The notes: generated by a model from the letters alone, not told the origin. A stretch of DNA of 64,000 nucleotides from Streptococcus constellatus subsp. constellatus (GCF_023167545.1 NZ_AP014647.1:1240001-1304000); one strand, 5' to 3'. Numbered from the stretch's first letter, positions 21,546 through 33,780 are shown. Made by a program: numbers and translations.

Positions 21546-21634
21546 GACTTTTTCATAATCATCTAATTTGATATTCTCATCCCCCTTCCTTCACTAGTAT
21601 AACGAATTGAAAGCGTTTCTGGTTACAAAAATAT

Positions 21635-21662
21635 AAAAAAATCGGACTATTTCCGATTTTTT
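21635..21662 (-). terminator. Terminator between ppc and the sigma gene
   Basis: AAAAAATCGG (21635-21644) and CCGATTTTTT (21653-21662) form a 10-bp stem; it follows the ppc stop codon on the minus strand. Confidence 0.85.
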
Positions 21663-21670
21663 ATTCTTCA

Positions 21671-24370
21671 TCAGCCTGAATTTCTCAGTCCAGTCGCAAT
21701 TCCATTGATTGTGACGTGAATCAACCTTTCTTCGTCAGGAGATAACTCCCCACGGCGTTGGCGTTTGATGAGTTCTAGCTGAATATAATTCAAGATATTA
21801 AAATAACGCATGCGGTAATCCAAACTGTCTCGCAAGTATGGATTTTCCTCTAACAGTTCATCATAATCTTCAATAGCAAGAATGACATTCTTGGTCAACT
21901 GCCACTCATCTAAGATTGTGTAATAGATTTCTTGAACTTTTTCATCTTCGCATAGTTTTGCATATTCAAAGGCGATATTCATATTCGACTTAGACAGCAC
22001 CATGTCCACATTGGACAAAAGCGATTGGAAGAAAGGCCAGTTTTTATACATCTTTCTTAAGAAAGCTAGATTTTCTTTTGGATTTTCATCAATAAATTCT
22101 TTAAAGCTGGATCCAACACCATACCAACCAGGAAACATCACTCGGCTTTGGGACCATGAAAAGACCCACGGAATGGCACGCAAGCCACCTATTTCGGTAA
22201 TTGTCTTACGCGCAGCTGGTCGCGACCCAATTTTAAAGCTGGAAATAGCTTTAATCGGGCTTGATTCAAAGAAATAATCGTAAAAATGCTCATTGCCAAA
22301 AACCAGGTCACGATAAATTTGATAACTCCGTTTTACTACTTGATCCATAATATATTCATAACGATTTGAAGTGTTGGTATCACTTTTTTTCTTAGTAATC
22401 ATACGGTTAATCGTTGCCGAAACCAGCATTTCTAAATTGTAATAAGCAGCGTCTTTATTTCCGTATTTATTGCCAATAACTTCTCCTTGCTCTGTCAGGC
22501 GAATTCGGTCATTGATACTGCGGAGAGGTTGAGCGGTGATAGCTTCATAAGTAGGTCCACCACCACGACCGACCGTTCCACCACGACCATGAAAGAATGT
22601 AATCTTCACACCAAATTCATCTCCGATAGCGGTCAATTGCTGTTGAGCTTTATAGAGAGTCCAGCAGGATGATAAGTAACCACCGTCTTTATTGCTATCC
22701 GAATAACCAAGCATAATTTCTTGATAGTTATTATTGGAGGCGATCCATTTCTGAGCAATTGGAAGAGATAAATATTTCTTCATCGTATCATAAGAATTAT
22801 CCAAATCCTCAATCGTTTCAAAGAGTGGCACGATCTGCACACGCGCAAATTCCCTATCAATAAGACCAACTTCTTTATGCATAACCGCCAGCTCTAAAAG
22901 GTCAGACACACTTGTTGCATGAGAAATAATGGTTTGCTTAATGACAGCATCCCCTAGCTTGTCTTTCAACTCACGTGCTGTCTGAAAAATTTCTAATTCT
23001 TTTTGTAAAAGATCTGATTTTTTAGCGTGTGTTGCAGAAAGAATCCGTGGATCATAGAGAAGTTCATTCAGCAGAACATGACATTTTTCGTCCTCAGAAA
23101 GCTCGCTATAATTCTCCACAATTCCTGCACTTGCTAACAACTCCGCAACGCAGGCTTCATGAACACTGGAATCTTGACGCATATCGATAGAAGCAAGGTA
23201 AAAACCAAATACTTCTACCGCTTGCAATAATTCAGTAAATTCGCCAGAAATCATTGCTTCGCTTTTATTTTCAAGAAGAGATTGTTTAATCGCTAACAAA
23301 TCATGTTTAAATTCTTCAATTTTGTGGTAATGTGGCTCTGTCTTTATCTGATCAATAAAGTAAGCCTTTGTATTCTTTAATTTTGTTTGAATATAGTATA
23401 AAGCGCGACGATACAATTCTTTTTCGCGGTAAATAGAATTATCCTCTGATAAATAAGCCATTTCCTGTACCGCTTCACTGACTTTTACGATACCAGTTGA
23501 CAAAGAAAACTCACGATACAGGTTAGCAACTTTTGTATCGTAATAATTCATAATCACTTCGCATTGTGTCAAAGCTGATTTTTTAAGCGTTTCAGATGTA
23601 ACATACGGATTCCCATCTCGGTCGCCACCAATCCACATTCCCATTGTAATAGGGGTTGGATTTTTTAAGTCAATTCCATGTTTTTTGGCTAGACGCTTGT
23701 ATTCTTCTGTTAGATTGGTCACTGCCTGTAAGAAAGAACTGTTGTAGTATTCCATCACATTAGTGATTTCATTCGTCACTTTTAATTTTTTCTCACGAAT
23801 CATATCTGTGCGCATGATAATTTCTATATATCGCCGAAGATCATTATGCCATTTTTCTTCATTGAGCAAGCCCATTCGCACATCACGGTATCTACGTAAC
23901 AAGACATGAATGTGATTGGTTAAATCCAACATAGTCGTCCGTTGCACTTGAGTTGGGTGAGCTGTTAAAACAGGTACAACATTTAAATGCTCTAAAATTT
24001 CAGCAGCATTTTCCTTTTCAGCAACTAAATCAATTGTTGTGGATAATTTTCCAAGATAATCTTGACCAACATTATTTTGATAGTTAATCTCAAAAGCTAA
24101 ATCAACGTCTTCTGAAATATTGATCAAAAGAGGCAAGATAGAAAAATAACGTGAAATATAGGACATTTCCTTGTTCGACAGATTCTGAACAATTTCATTT
24201 AATCCTTCGTAATTTCCAACTGCTGCCAATTCTTTTAAAGCGATGATTTTTTCAAAGGTTTCAGGACTTAACATATTTTGTGTAACTTCTTCCAGTAAGT
24301 CCGTCAAAATCGTAACTTCTTCTTGGATGACTTCTTTATTATTGTAATTTTCTAATTTTTGAAGTGACAT
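21671..24370 (-). CDS. ppc: Phosphoenolpyruvate carboxylase
   Basis: Carboxylates PEP to oxaloacetate, an anaplerotic step that feeds aspartate synthesis in streptococci. [11 protein letters not shown] (catalytic His), [13 protein letters not shown] and [14 protein letters not shown] are the hallmark segments. 899 residues, complete, ending TGLRNSG. The ATG at 24370 follows AAAGG. ftsW lies 38 bases upstream on the same strand, so the two may be co-transcribed. Confidence 0.97.
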   Translation of the reverse strand: MSLQKLENYNNKEVIQEEVTILTDLLEEVTQNMLSPETFEKIIALKELAAVGNYEGLNEIVQNLSNKEMSYISRYFSILPLLINISEDVDLAFEINYQNNVGQDYLGKLSTTIDLVAEKENAAEILEHLNVVPVLTAHPTQVQRTTMLDLTNHIHVLLRRYRDVRMGLLNEEKWHNDLRRYIEIIMRTDMIREKKLKVTNEITNVMEYYNSSFLQAVTNLTEEYKRLAKKHGIDLKNPTPITMGMWIGGDRDGNPYVTSETLKKSALTQCEVIMNYYDTKVANLYREFSLSTGIVKVSEAVQEMAYLSEDNSIYREKELYRRALYYIQTKLKNTKAYFIDQIKTEPHYHKIEEFKHDLLAIKQSLLENKSEAMISGEFTELLQAVEVFGFYLASIDMRQDSSVHEACVAELLASAGIVENYSELSEDEKCHVLLNELLYDPRILSATHAKKSDLLQKELEIFQTARELKDKLGDAVIKQTIISHATSVSDLLELAVMHKEVGLIDREFARVQIVPLFETIEDLDNSYDTMKKYLSLPIAQKWIASNNNYQEIMLGYSDSNKDGGYLSSCWTLYKAQQQLTAIGDEFGVKITFFHGRGGTVGRGGGPTYEAITAQPLRSINDRIRLTEQGEVIGNKYGNKDAAYYNLEMLVSATINRMITKKKSDTNTSNRYEYIMDQVVKRSYQIYRDLVFGNEHFYDYFFESSPIKAISSFKIGSRPAARKTITEIGGLRAIPWVFSWSQSRVMFPGWYGVGSSFKEFIDENPKENLAFLRKMYKNWPFFQSLLSNVDMVLSKSNMNIAFEYAKLCEDEKVQEIYYTILDEWQLTKNVILAIEDYDELLEENPYLRDSLDYRMRYFNILNYIQLELIKRQRRGELSPDEERLIHVTINGIATGLRNSG

Positions 24371-24408
24371 GATCTACACCTTTCAGTAAGCTTTTGCACA
24401 ATCTCAAG

Positions 24409-25641
24409 TTAGCGAACAACTCTTAAACCGTGATTGGTTTCTTCTATTTCCCTATACAAACTTTCTCGTTTTTCATTGGCATCAATATTTAACACAAAAG
24501 CAATTGCAACAGATAATACCAACAGGCTATTTCCACCTTGTGACAAGAATGGGAAGGTCACACCAGTCGATGGAATCAAACCTGAAATTCCCCCAATATT
24601 GACAAAGGTTTGCGTCAGTAACATTCCACCAACACCAAGAGCCATCATAGAATTGAAAGGATCTTTCGCTCGTATTCCCACCAGAATGATCCGTAGAATA
24701 AGGAAAAATAAAAGAGCTAAAATCAAGCTGGCACCAATAAAGCCAAATTCTTCAATAACAATGGAAAAAACGAAATCTGTCTGTGCTTCTGGCAAATATC
24801 CGCGTTTCTCAATAGAGTTTCCCAATCCTAAGCCAAACCAACCGCCATTACTCATAGCATAATAGGAATTAGCTAGCTGGTGACCTGCACCTGACAGATC
24901 CTTAAATGGATTAAAAAAGGCACTAAATCGTTTTGCTACATACCCAAACACAGGAACCTTAGCGACTTTTTCCACACCAATGAGCCAAATACTGGTTAAA
25001 ACAACTGTAGAAAGAGTGACCAGCACTCCGAGAAGAGTTGAAAACCAACGATAACCAATCCCACTAACCGTTACCATAATCATGGTCGTCAACAAAAGAA
25101 TGGTCGCATTTCCTAAATCAGGCAAGGCAGCCACGATTCCGATTAGCACGATAACAAGAATGCGCCAATCGTTCAGTGCACGCGGAATCAGTTGATTTCG
25201 TGTCAAAGCCTGATAGTCATAAGTTGCGATTTCATCTTGCTGATGAGAAAAACGCAGCGCTAGGAACCAAACCAGAATGATTTTTAAATATTCAGCTGGC
25301 TGAATGCTAAAACCACCAAAACGTAACCAACCGTGTGCTCCATTGATTCGTGCACCAAGGACACGTGATAAAATTAAGAGCAAGATTTCCACAAAAATAA
25401 CAATGACAATCAATCGATTGTTTTTCAAGAAATCTAACTTTATTTTATAAATTAAAGCAATAGCAAGTAAACTGATTATCCAAAAAATTCCTTGATTTAA
25501 AACAGATCTGAGAGAATTGGCTCCTACCTGTACTAGAGTAGCACTTGACGTCGAATAAACAACTATCAGTCCTAAAATAGATAAAATCAAATAAGGAATC
25601 AAAATGGAATAATTCAGTAGGTGGCGTTTATCAATTTTCAT
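24409..25641 (-). CDS. ftsW: FtsW/RodA/SpoVE family peptidoglycan glycosyltransferase
   Basis: Polytopic membrane protein of the SEDS family, 410 residues with about ten helices. It polymerises lipid II at the division septum together with a class B PBP. INGAHGWLRFGGFSIQPAEY and PSTGVTFPFLSQGGNS are the characteristic SEDS loops. Position before ppc matches FtsW rather than RodA in streptococci. An extended -10 box TGGTATAAT lies about 40 bases upstream (25675-25683). Confidence 0.9.
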   Translation of the reverse strand: MKIDKRHLLNYSILIPYLILSILGLIVVYSTSSATLVQVGANSLRSVLNQGIFWIISLLAIALIYKIKLDFLKNNRLIVIVIFVEILLLILSRVLGARINGAHGWLRFGGFSIQPAEYLKIILVWFLALRFSHQQDEIATYDYQALTRNQLIPRALNDWRILVIVLIGIVAALPDLGNATILLLTTMIMVTVSGIGYRWFSTLLGVLVTLSTVVLTSIWLIGVEKVAKVPVFGYVAKRFSAFFNPFKDLSGAGHQLANSYYAMSNGGWFGLGLGNSIEKRGYLPEAQTDFVFSIVIEEFGFIGASLILALLFFLILRIILVGIRAKDPFNSMMALGVGGMLLTQTFVNIGGISGLIPSTGVTFPFLSQGGNSLLVLSVAIAFVLNIDANEKRESLYREIEETNHGLRVVR

Positions 25642-25940
25642 AGTTCACCTATTATTTTAAAATTTTCACCGAACATTATACCATTTTTCAGGGTAAAATA
25701 AAAGTATTTAACGAACGGCGTTTTCGAAATCCTTTTGTTATCTAGGCTAAACTTTAACTAAAAAAAGAACAAGGCTATGAAATTTACTGTCACATTTTGA
25801 GCTTGGAAAAGTATTTATACACAAATAGCTTGATCGTACTCAATAAACCGCTTTCTTTAATATTTCAATTTGATGACAAATACTTATTTTCTACTAATTT
25901 ATTTTGCTTTTTATCTGACTTTACGTTAAAATAAATTTAT
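25642..25940. other. Intergenic region between divergent ftsW and the GH25 gene
   Basis: About 300 bases, AT-rich. It holds the ftsW extended -10 box at 25675-25683 and the GH25 promoter at 25904-25932. No open frame with a ribosome binding site, hairpin or repeat stands out in the middle. Confidence 0.6.
25904..25932 (+). promoter_or_regulatory. Promoter of the short GH25 gene
   Basis: TTGCTT (25904-25909), 17-base spacer, TAAAAT (25927-25932). The ATG at 25941 is only 8 bases downstream and lacks any Shine-Dalgarno sequence, which suggests a leaderless or nearly leaderless transcript. Confidence 0.5.
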
Positions 25941-26780
25941 ATGAGAAAGAGGATTAAACCGCTTGTTGTCTTTGTCTTTTTTGTGAGCTTTATTACGATT
26001 ATTTTAGGAGCGAAGCATTATTCAGAAAGCAAGGAAACTAAACAGCAAAAGGCTGCCATTGAGCAATCATCCACTATCACTCCAAAACAAGCTGATATTT
26101 CTGATTCTAACAAGGAAGATAAGACCTACAAACCGATTATTGACCTGTCAGGTTGGCAACTACCAAGTGATATCGATTATGATCAATTAGCGAAAAATAT
26201 CTCTGGCGCCATTATACGCGTGCATAGCGGAGCACAAGCAAAAAAAGAAAATGCTGCTACACATCTAAATGGGATTGACAAGTCCTATCAACGACATATC
26301 GAAGAATTTCAAAAGCGAAATATCCCTGTCGCTGTTTACGCTTATGTTGCTGGTAGCAGTAAGAAAGAAATGCAAAAAGCTGCCGAAAGTTTTTATAAGG
26401 CTGCTTCAAAATACAAACCGACTTACTACTGGCTAGATGTTGAAGAAAAAACTATGGAGGACATGAATGCTGGCGTTGAAGCTTTTCGTGCTAAGTTAGC
26501 ATCATTAGGTGCTAAAAATATTGGGATTTATGTCGGAACCTATTTTCTTGAAGAACATAGTATTTCCACCAAAAAATTTACAGCTATTTGGATTCCAACT
26601 TATGGCTACAATGACGGTTATTACAACGCAGCTCCTAAGACAGACTTGAAATACGATTTACATCAATACACATCACAAGGTTCAATTAGTGGTTTTGCAC
26701 ATGATGTCGATCTCAATCAACTGTCTCCTTTAAAAAATCAGAGAAAAACATTTAAAAAATTATTTGGTAATGGAAAATAA
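25941..26780 (+). CDS. Membrane-anchored or secreted GH25 lysozyme
   Basis: 279 residues: N-terminal hydrophobic segment (residues 7-24, PLVVFVFFVSFITIILGA) without an obvious cleavage site, short linker, then a GH25 muramidase domain. IIDLSGWQLP, PVAVYAYVAG, YYWLDVEEKTM (catalytic acids) and the final HDVDLNQL are characteristic. It probably cleaves peptidoglycan glycan strands during wall remodelling. It is unrelated in domain layout to the large GH25 protein at 14-17.7 kb. Confidence 0.88.
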   Translation: MRKRIKPLVVFVFFVSFITIILGAKHYSESKETKQQKAAIEQSSTITPKQADISDSNKEDKTYKPIIDLSGWQLPSDIDYDQLAKNISGAIIRVHSGAQAKKENAATHLNGIDKSYQRHIEEFQKRNIPVAVYAYVAGSSKKEMQKAAESFYKAASKYKPTYYWLDVEEKTMEDMNAGVEAFRAKLASLGAKNIGIYVGTYFLEEHSISTKKFTAIWIPTYGYNDGYYNAAPKTDLKYDLHQYTSQGSISGFAHDVDLNQLSPLKNQRKTFKKLFGNGK

Positions 26781-26781
26781 T

Positions 26782-26829
26782 AACTCTGTAATAGTTTGAA
26801 TCGAAAACTTTGCAGAGTTTTTCTTTTTT
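26782..26829 (+). terminator. Terminator of the short GH25 gene
   Basis: AACTCTG (26782-26788) pairs with CAGAGTT (26813-26819), with additional AGTTT/AAACT pairing inside, then TTTCTTTTTTT. Confidence 0.75.
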
Positions 26830-26867
26830 TCTCGTCCAGTTATCACTACTTTCTTGTTTCTAAATAT

Positions 26868-26875
26868 GTTATAAT
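26868..26875 (+). promoter_or_regulatory. Extended -10 promoter of the DUF368 operon
   Basis: TGTTATAAT with its TATAAT at 26870-26875, 32 bases before the start codon; no strong -35 box. Confidence 0.5.
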
Positions 26876-26906
26876 GACTAACAAAGAAAAGTTTAGGGAG
26901 TAATGA

Positions 26907-27749
26907 ATGATTTCTTGGTTAATCAGAATTTTTAAGGGAATTATCATCGCGCTAGGATTTATTCTTCCCGGGGTATCTGGTGGAGTTTTAGCCGCTATTT
27001 TGGGGATTTACGAGCGGATGATTTATTTTTTAGCGCATATAAAAGAGAATTTTCGTGAAAACATACTCTATTTTTTACCCGTTGGCATTGGAATGGTTTT
27101 AGGAATTGCACTATTTTCCCTGCCAGTTGAATATCTCTTAGAGCATTATAAAATCATTGTTTTATGGGGATTTGCAGGAGCGATTATCGGTACGATTCCA
27201 AGTTTACTAAAGGAATCTACCAGAGAATCTGATCGCGACCGAACAGATGTTATTTGGTTCGTAGCCACTTTTTTCATCTCTGGGATTTGCCTTTATTTCC
27301 TCAATAGTTTAGTCGGAACATTACCAGCAAATTTCTTGACTTTTATTTTAGCTGGTGCCCTTATCGCACTGGGAATTCTCGTTCCAGGATTAAGTCCTTC
27401 AAATTTGCTCTTGATTTTGGGTCTGTATTCCCCGATGCTAATTGGTTTTAAATCTTTAGATATTTTGGGAACCTTTTTACCAATCGGAATTGGCTGTCTC
27501 CTCGCACTTGTGATTTTTTCCAAGTCTATGCACTATGCTTTGGAAAATTATCATTCTCAAGTGTATCATTTTATCATTGGTATTGTCTTGTCTAGCACTG
27601 TTCTTATCTTGGTACCAAACCCTGGAAATAGCGAAAGTATTCATTATGCTAATACTTCTATCATCACTTTGGTTACTGCTGCCTTCTTCTTTGGTTTGGG
27701 AACTTGGCTGGGTGCTTGGATGAGCCAATTGGAGGAAAAGTATAAATAA
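26907..27749 (+). CDS. DUF368 family membrane protein, predicted undecaprenyl-phosphate translocase
   Basis: 280 residues with about eight membrane helices. The two inverted halves each carry the family motif: GFILPGVSGGVLAAILGIYE near the N-terminus and LGILVPGLSPSNLLLILGLY in the second half. DUF368 proteins (PopT) have been shown in other bacteria to recycle undecaprenyl phosphate across the membrane for wall polymer synthesis; that role is inferred here. GGGAG precedes the ATG. Its stop overlaps the next start by 1 base (TAATG). Confidence 0.88.
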   Translation: MISWLIRIFKGIIIALGFILPGVSGGVLAAILGIYERMIYFLAHIKENFRENILYFLPVGIGMVLGIALFSLPVEYLLEHYKIIVLWGFAGAIIGTIPSLLKESTRESDRDRTDVIWFVATFFISGICLYFLNSLVGTLPANFLTFILAGALIALGILVPGLSPSNLLLILGLYSPMLIGFKSLDILGTFLPIGIGCLLALVIFSKSMHYALENYHSQVYHFIIGIVLSSTVLILVPNPGNSESIHYANTSIITLVTAAFFFGLGTWLGAWMSQLEEKYK

Positions 27750-28225
27750 TGGCTAAAAAAACAAAAATCAAGAAAACCTTGGTTGAACAAATCTTGACGA
27801 AAGCTAAAGTCAACCACAAAGGGCTTCAAATTAATGCTTTAGAAGGAGAATTACCTGAAAAAATAGATCGTTCACAGATTTATAAGACATTAGCCCTAAC
27901 AGGTGATAAAACAGGTGTTATCATTGGGATCTTGCCCATTACAGAACATCTTTCAGAAAAGAAACTAGCCAAACTATCTGGTAACAAAAAAGTAAGTATG
28001 ATCCCACAGAAAGATTTGGAAAAAACAACTGGTTATATTCATGGTGCAAATAACCCTGTCGGCATTCGACAAAAGCATCATTTTCCTATTTTTATTGATT
28101 ATTCAGCATTAACACGCAAGACTATTATCGTCTCAGCTGGAGAATTGGGACACAGTATTGAAATTAACGCAAAGGATTTAGCTGATTTTGTTGAAGCAGA
28201 CTTTGCAGATTTAAAAGAAAACTAA
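27749..28225 (+). CDS. ybaK: Cys-tRNA(Pro)/Cys-tRNA(Cys) deacylase, YbaK/EbsC type
   Basis: Trans-editing enzyme of 158 residues that hydrolyses mischarged Cys-tRNA(Pro). KTLALTGDKTGVIIGILP and GAELGHSIEINAKDL-type segments (here AGELGHSIEINAKDL) and GYIHGANNPVG match the family. It directly follows DUF368 and is 24 bases before a phosphatase gene in a probable operon. Confidence 0.9.
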   Translation: MAKKTKIKKTLVEQILTKAKVNHKGLQINALEGELPEKIDRSQIYKTLALTGDKTGVIIGILPITEHLSEKKLAKLSGNKKVSMIPQKDLEKTTGYIHGANNPVGIRQKHHFPIFIDYSALTRKTIIVSAGELGHSIEINAKDLADFVEADFADLKEN

Positions 28226-28249
28226 TATACCATTCAGAAAGGAAACTGT

Positions 28250-28891
28250 ATGAAACTCTACTTCGTTCGACACGGAAAAACTCAATGGAATTTGGAAGGG
28301 CGATTTCAAGGAGCTAATGGTGACTCACCACTACTTGAAACTTCTATCAAAGAACTACACTTGCTTGGAAAACATCTGTCTCACATCAAATTTGATAAGA
28401 TTTTTTCAAGTGATTTACCACGTGCAATGGCAACCGCACAGATTATCTGTAGTGAAAATCAATATTCATCAGTTGTTGAACCACATACAGAGCTACGCGA
28501 GTGGCAACTTGGCTCCCTAGAAGGACAAAAAATTTCCACCATTACTGCTATCTACCCACATCAAATGGAAGCCTTTCGACACAACTTAGCCAAATTCAAC
28601 AACTCAATCTTTGGCGCAGAATCGGTCTACCATACAACACGACGGACAATCGGCTTTATCAAATCACAAAATAAGCATTCTTATGAAAATCTTCTTTTTG
28701 TCGGTCACGGAGCTAATCTAACTGCTTCTTTACGCTTGTTATTAGGGTATGACTTTGCTCAACTTCGTCAGCAGGGAGGCCTTGCCAATGGAAGTGTCAC
28801 TGTTCTTGAAACACAAGATTTTGGACATTTTACACTTCTTGATTGGAACAATGTTGACCACTTAGAAACAATTGAAACTGTGAGCGTATAA
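28250..28891 (+). CDS. Histidine phosphatase superfamily protein
   Basis: 213-residue phosphoglycerate-mutase-like protein. LYFVRHGKTQWN carries the phospho-accepting His, FSSDLPRAMATA the second Arg, LREWQLGSLEGQ the acid and FVGHGANL the second His. Substrate cannot be told from sequence; members include nucleotide and sugar phosphatases. GAAAGGAAAC precedes the ATG. Third gene of the DUF368 operon. Confidence 0.88.
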   Translation: MKLYFVRHGKTQWNLEGRFQGANGDSPLLETSIKELHLLGKHLSHIKFDKIFSSDLPRAMATAQIICSENQYSSVVEPHTELREWQLGSLEGQKISTITAIYPHQMEAFRHNLAKFNNSIFGAESVYHTTRRTIGFIKSQNKHSYENLLFVGHGANLTASLRLLLGYDFAQLRQQGGLANGSVTVLETQDFGHFTLLDWNNVDHLETIETVSV

Positions 28892-28916
28892 AATCACGGT
28901 TTTTCTTTATTTATAG

Positions 28917-30461
<1,545 letters not shown>

Positions 30462-30510
30462 ACCAACAAAAAGAGCAGCTGTCTTCAAGCTACTCGCTAT
30501 CAATAATAAG

Positions 30511-30565
30511 GCTCTATAATTTCTATAGTGGGTAACTCCATTTGGATATTATAGAGCTTTCTTTT
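30511..30565 (+). terminator. Terminator after lysS
   Basis: GCTCTATAAT (30511-30520) pairs with ATTATAGAGC (30548-30557) followed by TTTCTTTTT. Confidence 0.85.
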
Positions 30566-30624
30566 TATTTATATATAGATTTATAAACGCTACAGTATAA
30601 AAACTCAACTTAAAAGCACGATAA

Positions 30625-30649
30625 GGAGAGAATTAACTATTTTCTCTCC
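30625..30649 (-). terminator. Probable terminator of hsdR
   Basis: GGAGAGAA (30625-30632) and TTCTCTCC (30642-30649) form an 8-bp stem downstream of hsdR; the U tract is poor (TTATCG), so termination may be partial. Confidence 0.5.
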
Positions 30650-30687
30650 CAATGCTAAGATATTCTCATTCTACTACAATGATTCTT

Positions 30688-33600
30688 TTATTTTTCAGCA
30701 ATCATCAATCCGTCTAGAAAAGAATAACTTTCATAGTTATTATCAGGATTATCCGTCCACATTTCACATTGCTTGATAACAGTCACAATAGCGTCTTCAA
30801 CACCCTCTGGTGGATATTTGTATTTCCTAAGGAGCCTTTTAACAAGCATGCGCATACGAGCACGCGCAGAATGTTTTTTCTGCCAATCAATAGTTCTGCT
30901 TTTGCGCAATGTCTCCGTTAATTCATGAGTCATTGTAACAAGCTCATCATTTTCATAAAAGTCTTTGACTGCTTGTGGTTGCGTCAAAGCATCATAGAAA
31001 GCCAATTCTTCATCTGTCAGACCTAAAGAATCCCCCTCTTCGTGAGCCTTCGCCATTTCTTTGGCCATTTTCATTAATTCAGCAATAACTTCTTCATTCG
31101 AAAGCATGCCATTCAGATACGCTCTCATCGCTCGCGAAAGAATTTCAGAGAACTTTTCGGATTTGACTAAATTTGTTCTTTGATATAAGGTAATCTGCTC
31201 TTGTAATAATTTTTTTAAGAGTTCTACCGCTATGTTTTTTTCCTTCATTTTAGAGATTTCATCTAAAAATTTAGGATCAAATAACGAAAATCCTGTATCA
31301 ATATCTGAGAATAAATTAATGACACCTTCACTCTTGATAGAAGCTTTTAGTAACTCATTGATACGATCATTAATATCTTTCAGAGAAAGCTTTTTACCCT
31401 CCCCAGTTATTCGTGTCAGCAATGTTCTGACTGCTTCAAAATAAGCTGCTTCAAAACGTTGCTCAGGAGTAAGCAAAGAACGACAAAGTGATAACGCTTG
31501 GCGTAAGAGTAACGATTCTTTTATGAAGAGCTCTTTCTTCTTCTCCTTGTCTACACTTGACAAGAAGTTTACCCCACCACTAATTGTTTTAGCTCTGATT
31601 AAATCACTTGATTTAGAGAGCATGAATTCTGAATAGTCAAACCCATAAAACAAATCACGACAGACCTCTAGTTTTTCGACAAACTTTGGTAAAGCTGTCT
31701 TAGCTATGTCAGTGTCCCCAAAGTTACCTTTGTCTCGATTTGTATAATCGTTCATGGCTTGCTTTAAAGCACTTGCAATACCGATATAATCAACTACAAG
31801 CCCACCCTCTTTATTTTTGTATACACGGTTAACACGAGCGATTGCCTGCATAAGATTATGACCTTGCATTGGCTTATATACATACATGGTTGCAAGGCTA
31901 GGGACATCAAATCCAGTCAGCCACATATCAACTACGATAGCAATCTTAAATGGGCTTTCATTGTCTTTAAACTTTTTAGCCATCTCTTCTTTATGGCGCT
32001 TATTCCCTACTATATCATGCCATTCTTCCGGATCATTATTACTAGAAGTCATGACAACTCCAATTTTTTCTGTCCAATTCGGACGCTTTTCAAGCAAGGT
32101 ACGATAAATTTTCATCGCAATCGGCCGAGAATAAGCAACAATCATTGCTTTTCCAGTTAATTCCTGCGCACGATTTTCTTCATAATGAGTAATAATATCT
32201 TCACACAAGGCACTAATAGTTTGATCGGCCCCTAAAATACTATCAAGACGCCCCAATTCCTTCTTGCTTCTATCAATCGCATGTGATTCAGCGCTTTGTG
32301 CCATCAAGTCATACTCTGTGTCAATCAAACTCAAGATATTTTCATCTAGTTTTAAATGCATGACACGGCTTTCATAATAGACGGGCCGAGTGGCGCCATC
32401 TTCAACCGCCTGTGTCATATCGTAAACATCAATGTAATTACCAAAAACCTCTGTTGTAGACTTATCTTTAGTAGAAATAGGCGTTCCAGTAAATCCAATA
32501 TAAGTCGCATTAGGCAAGCTATCTCTAATCAATCTGGCTGCTCCGACGACTAGTTTCGCTTCTCTTTCTCCATCTTTTCCTTTGGTCATTTTAATCTTTT
32601 CTTCAAGTCCATACTGACCACGATGAGCCTCATCAGCCATGACAACAATGTTTCTTCTATCAGAAAGCGCCTCTTCTGACTCTGAAAACTTCTGCATAGT
32701 TGTAAATATAATGCCATTGGCTTGGCGACCAGTCAATAGTTCTTTCAGATGCAAACGGCTCTCTGCCCGAATCGGTGTCTGTCTCAGAAAATCTTGGCAT
32801 TTGGAAAACTGTCCATATAACTGTTCGTCCAAATCATTTCGATCAGTCAAAACGACAATAGTTGGCGAGTCTAAAACTTTCTGCAGCAGATGAGCATAGA
32901 AAACCATTGATAGCGATTTCCCGCTTCCCTGTGTATGCCAAAAAACACCACCGCGACCATCACTCTTGGTTGCATTCAAGGTCGAAATAGCAGCTTTATT
33001 AACCGCAAAATACTGGTGGTAAGCTGCCAAAATCTTAGCATCCTCAGAAAAGCAAATAAAATTCTTTAAAATATCCAAGAATCTCGTTTTATCAAATATG
33101 CCCTCAATAAAGGTTGTAAAATTAGCATATTGCGTATCTTCAAAACTACCATCAGTAGTCTTCCACTCCATAAAGCGGTCTTCACCAGCAGTAATTGTCC
33201 CCGCCTTTGAAGTGGCTAGATCCGTCATTACACAAAAAGCATTATAGTTGAATAACGTTGGAATTTCTTTCTGATATGTTTTAAGCTGACGGTAGGCATC
33301 AGAAGCATCTGTTTCTTGGCGAGAAGGACTTTTCAACTCAAAAACAACTACTGGCAAACCATTCAAAAACACTATAATATCAGGGCGCTTATTGCTTTTT
33401 TCCACGATAGCCCATTGATTGATAACTGTAAAGCTATTATTATGGACATTCTCAAAATCAGCCAAATAAACGAGGCTGGACCGTATTTTTCCTTGATAAA
33501 AATAGGAAACTTCAATACCATTTTGCAGATAATCTGTGAAAACCTTATTTTTTTGAAGCAAGGACCCTGTCTCAAAACGCTGCAGCTTTTCAATAGCAGC

Positions 33601-33780
33601 CTGAATCGCACCAGTCGGCAACTTAGCATTAATCCTCTCCAAAGCAGGACGAAGTTCCTCCATGTATAAAGGCAGTTTATAGTCACGCTCTACATCTGGA
33701 CCATAAACATATGAATAGCCCAGACTATCACGAAAAAGTTCAATAACCGCATTTTCATAGTTGTCTTCAGTAAATCCCAT
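30688..33780 (-). CDS. hsdR: Type I restriction enzyme, R subunit
   Basis: 1030-residue motor and nuclease subunit of a type I system. N-terminal PD-(D/E)xK nuclease: PDIIVFLNGLPVVVFELKSP. Helicase motifs: WHTQGSGKSLSM (Walker A), ADEAHRGQ (DEAH), IGFTGTPIS (motif III), MQAIARVNRVYKN (motif VI). C-terminal helical domain binds the M2S core. The ATG follows AGGAG. It is 26 bases downstream of thsB and appears to be the last gene of the hsd-Thoeris block, separated from hsdM and hsdS by the invertible segment. Confidence 0.96.
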   Translation of the reverse strand: MGFTEDNYENAVIELFRDSLGYSYVYGPDVERDYKLPLYMEELRPALERINAKLPTGAIQAAIEKLQRFETGSLLQKNKVFTDYLQNGIEVSYFYQGKIRSSLVYLADFENVHNNSFTVINQWAIVEKSNKRPDIIVFLNGLPVVVFELKSPSRQETDASDAYRQLKTYQKEIPTLFNYNAFCVMTDLATSKAGTITAGEDRFMEWKTTDGSFEDTQYANFTTFIEGIFDKTRFLDILKNFICFSEDAKILAAYHQYFAVNKAAISTLNATKSDGRGGVFWHTQGSGKSLSMVFYAHLLQKVLDSPTIVVLTDRNDLDEQLYGQFSKCQDFLRQTPIRAESRLHLKELLTGRQANGIIFTTMQKFSESEEALSDRRNIVVMADEAHRGQYGLEEKIKMTKGKDGEREAKLVVGAARLIRDSLPNATYIGFTGTPISTKDKSTTEVFGNYIDVYDMTQAVEDGATRPVYYESRVMHLKLDENILSLIDTEYDLMAQSAESHAIDRSKKELGRLDSILGADQTISALCEDIITHYEENRAQELTGKAMIVAYSRPIAMKIYRTLLEKRPNWTEKIGVVMTSSNNDPEEWHDIVGNKRHKEEMAKKFKDNESPFKIAIVVDMWLTGFDVPSLATMYVYKPMQGHNLMQAIARVNRVYKNKEGGLVVDYIGIASALKQAMNDYTNRDKGNFGDTDIAKTALPKFVEKLEVCRDLFYGFDYSEFMLSKSSDLIRAKTISGGVNFLSSVDKEKKKELFIKESLLLRQALSLCRSLLTPEQRFEAAYFEAVRTLLTRITGEGKKLSLKDINDRINELLKASIKSEGVINLFSDIDTGFSLFDPKFLDEISKMKEKNIAVELLKKLLQEQITLYQRTNLVKSEKFSEILSRAMRAYLNGMLSNEEVIAELMKMAKEMAKAHEEGDSLGLTDEELAFYDALTQPQAVKDFYENDELVTMTHELTETLRKSRTIDWQKKHSARARMRMLVKRLLRKYKYPPEGVEDAIVTVIKQCEMWTDNPDNNYESYSFLDGLMIAEK

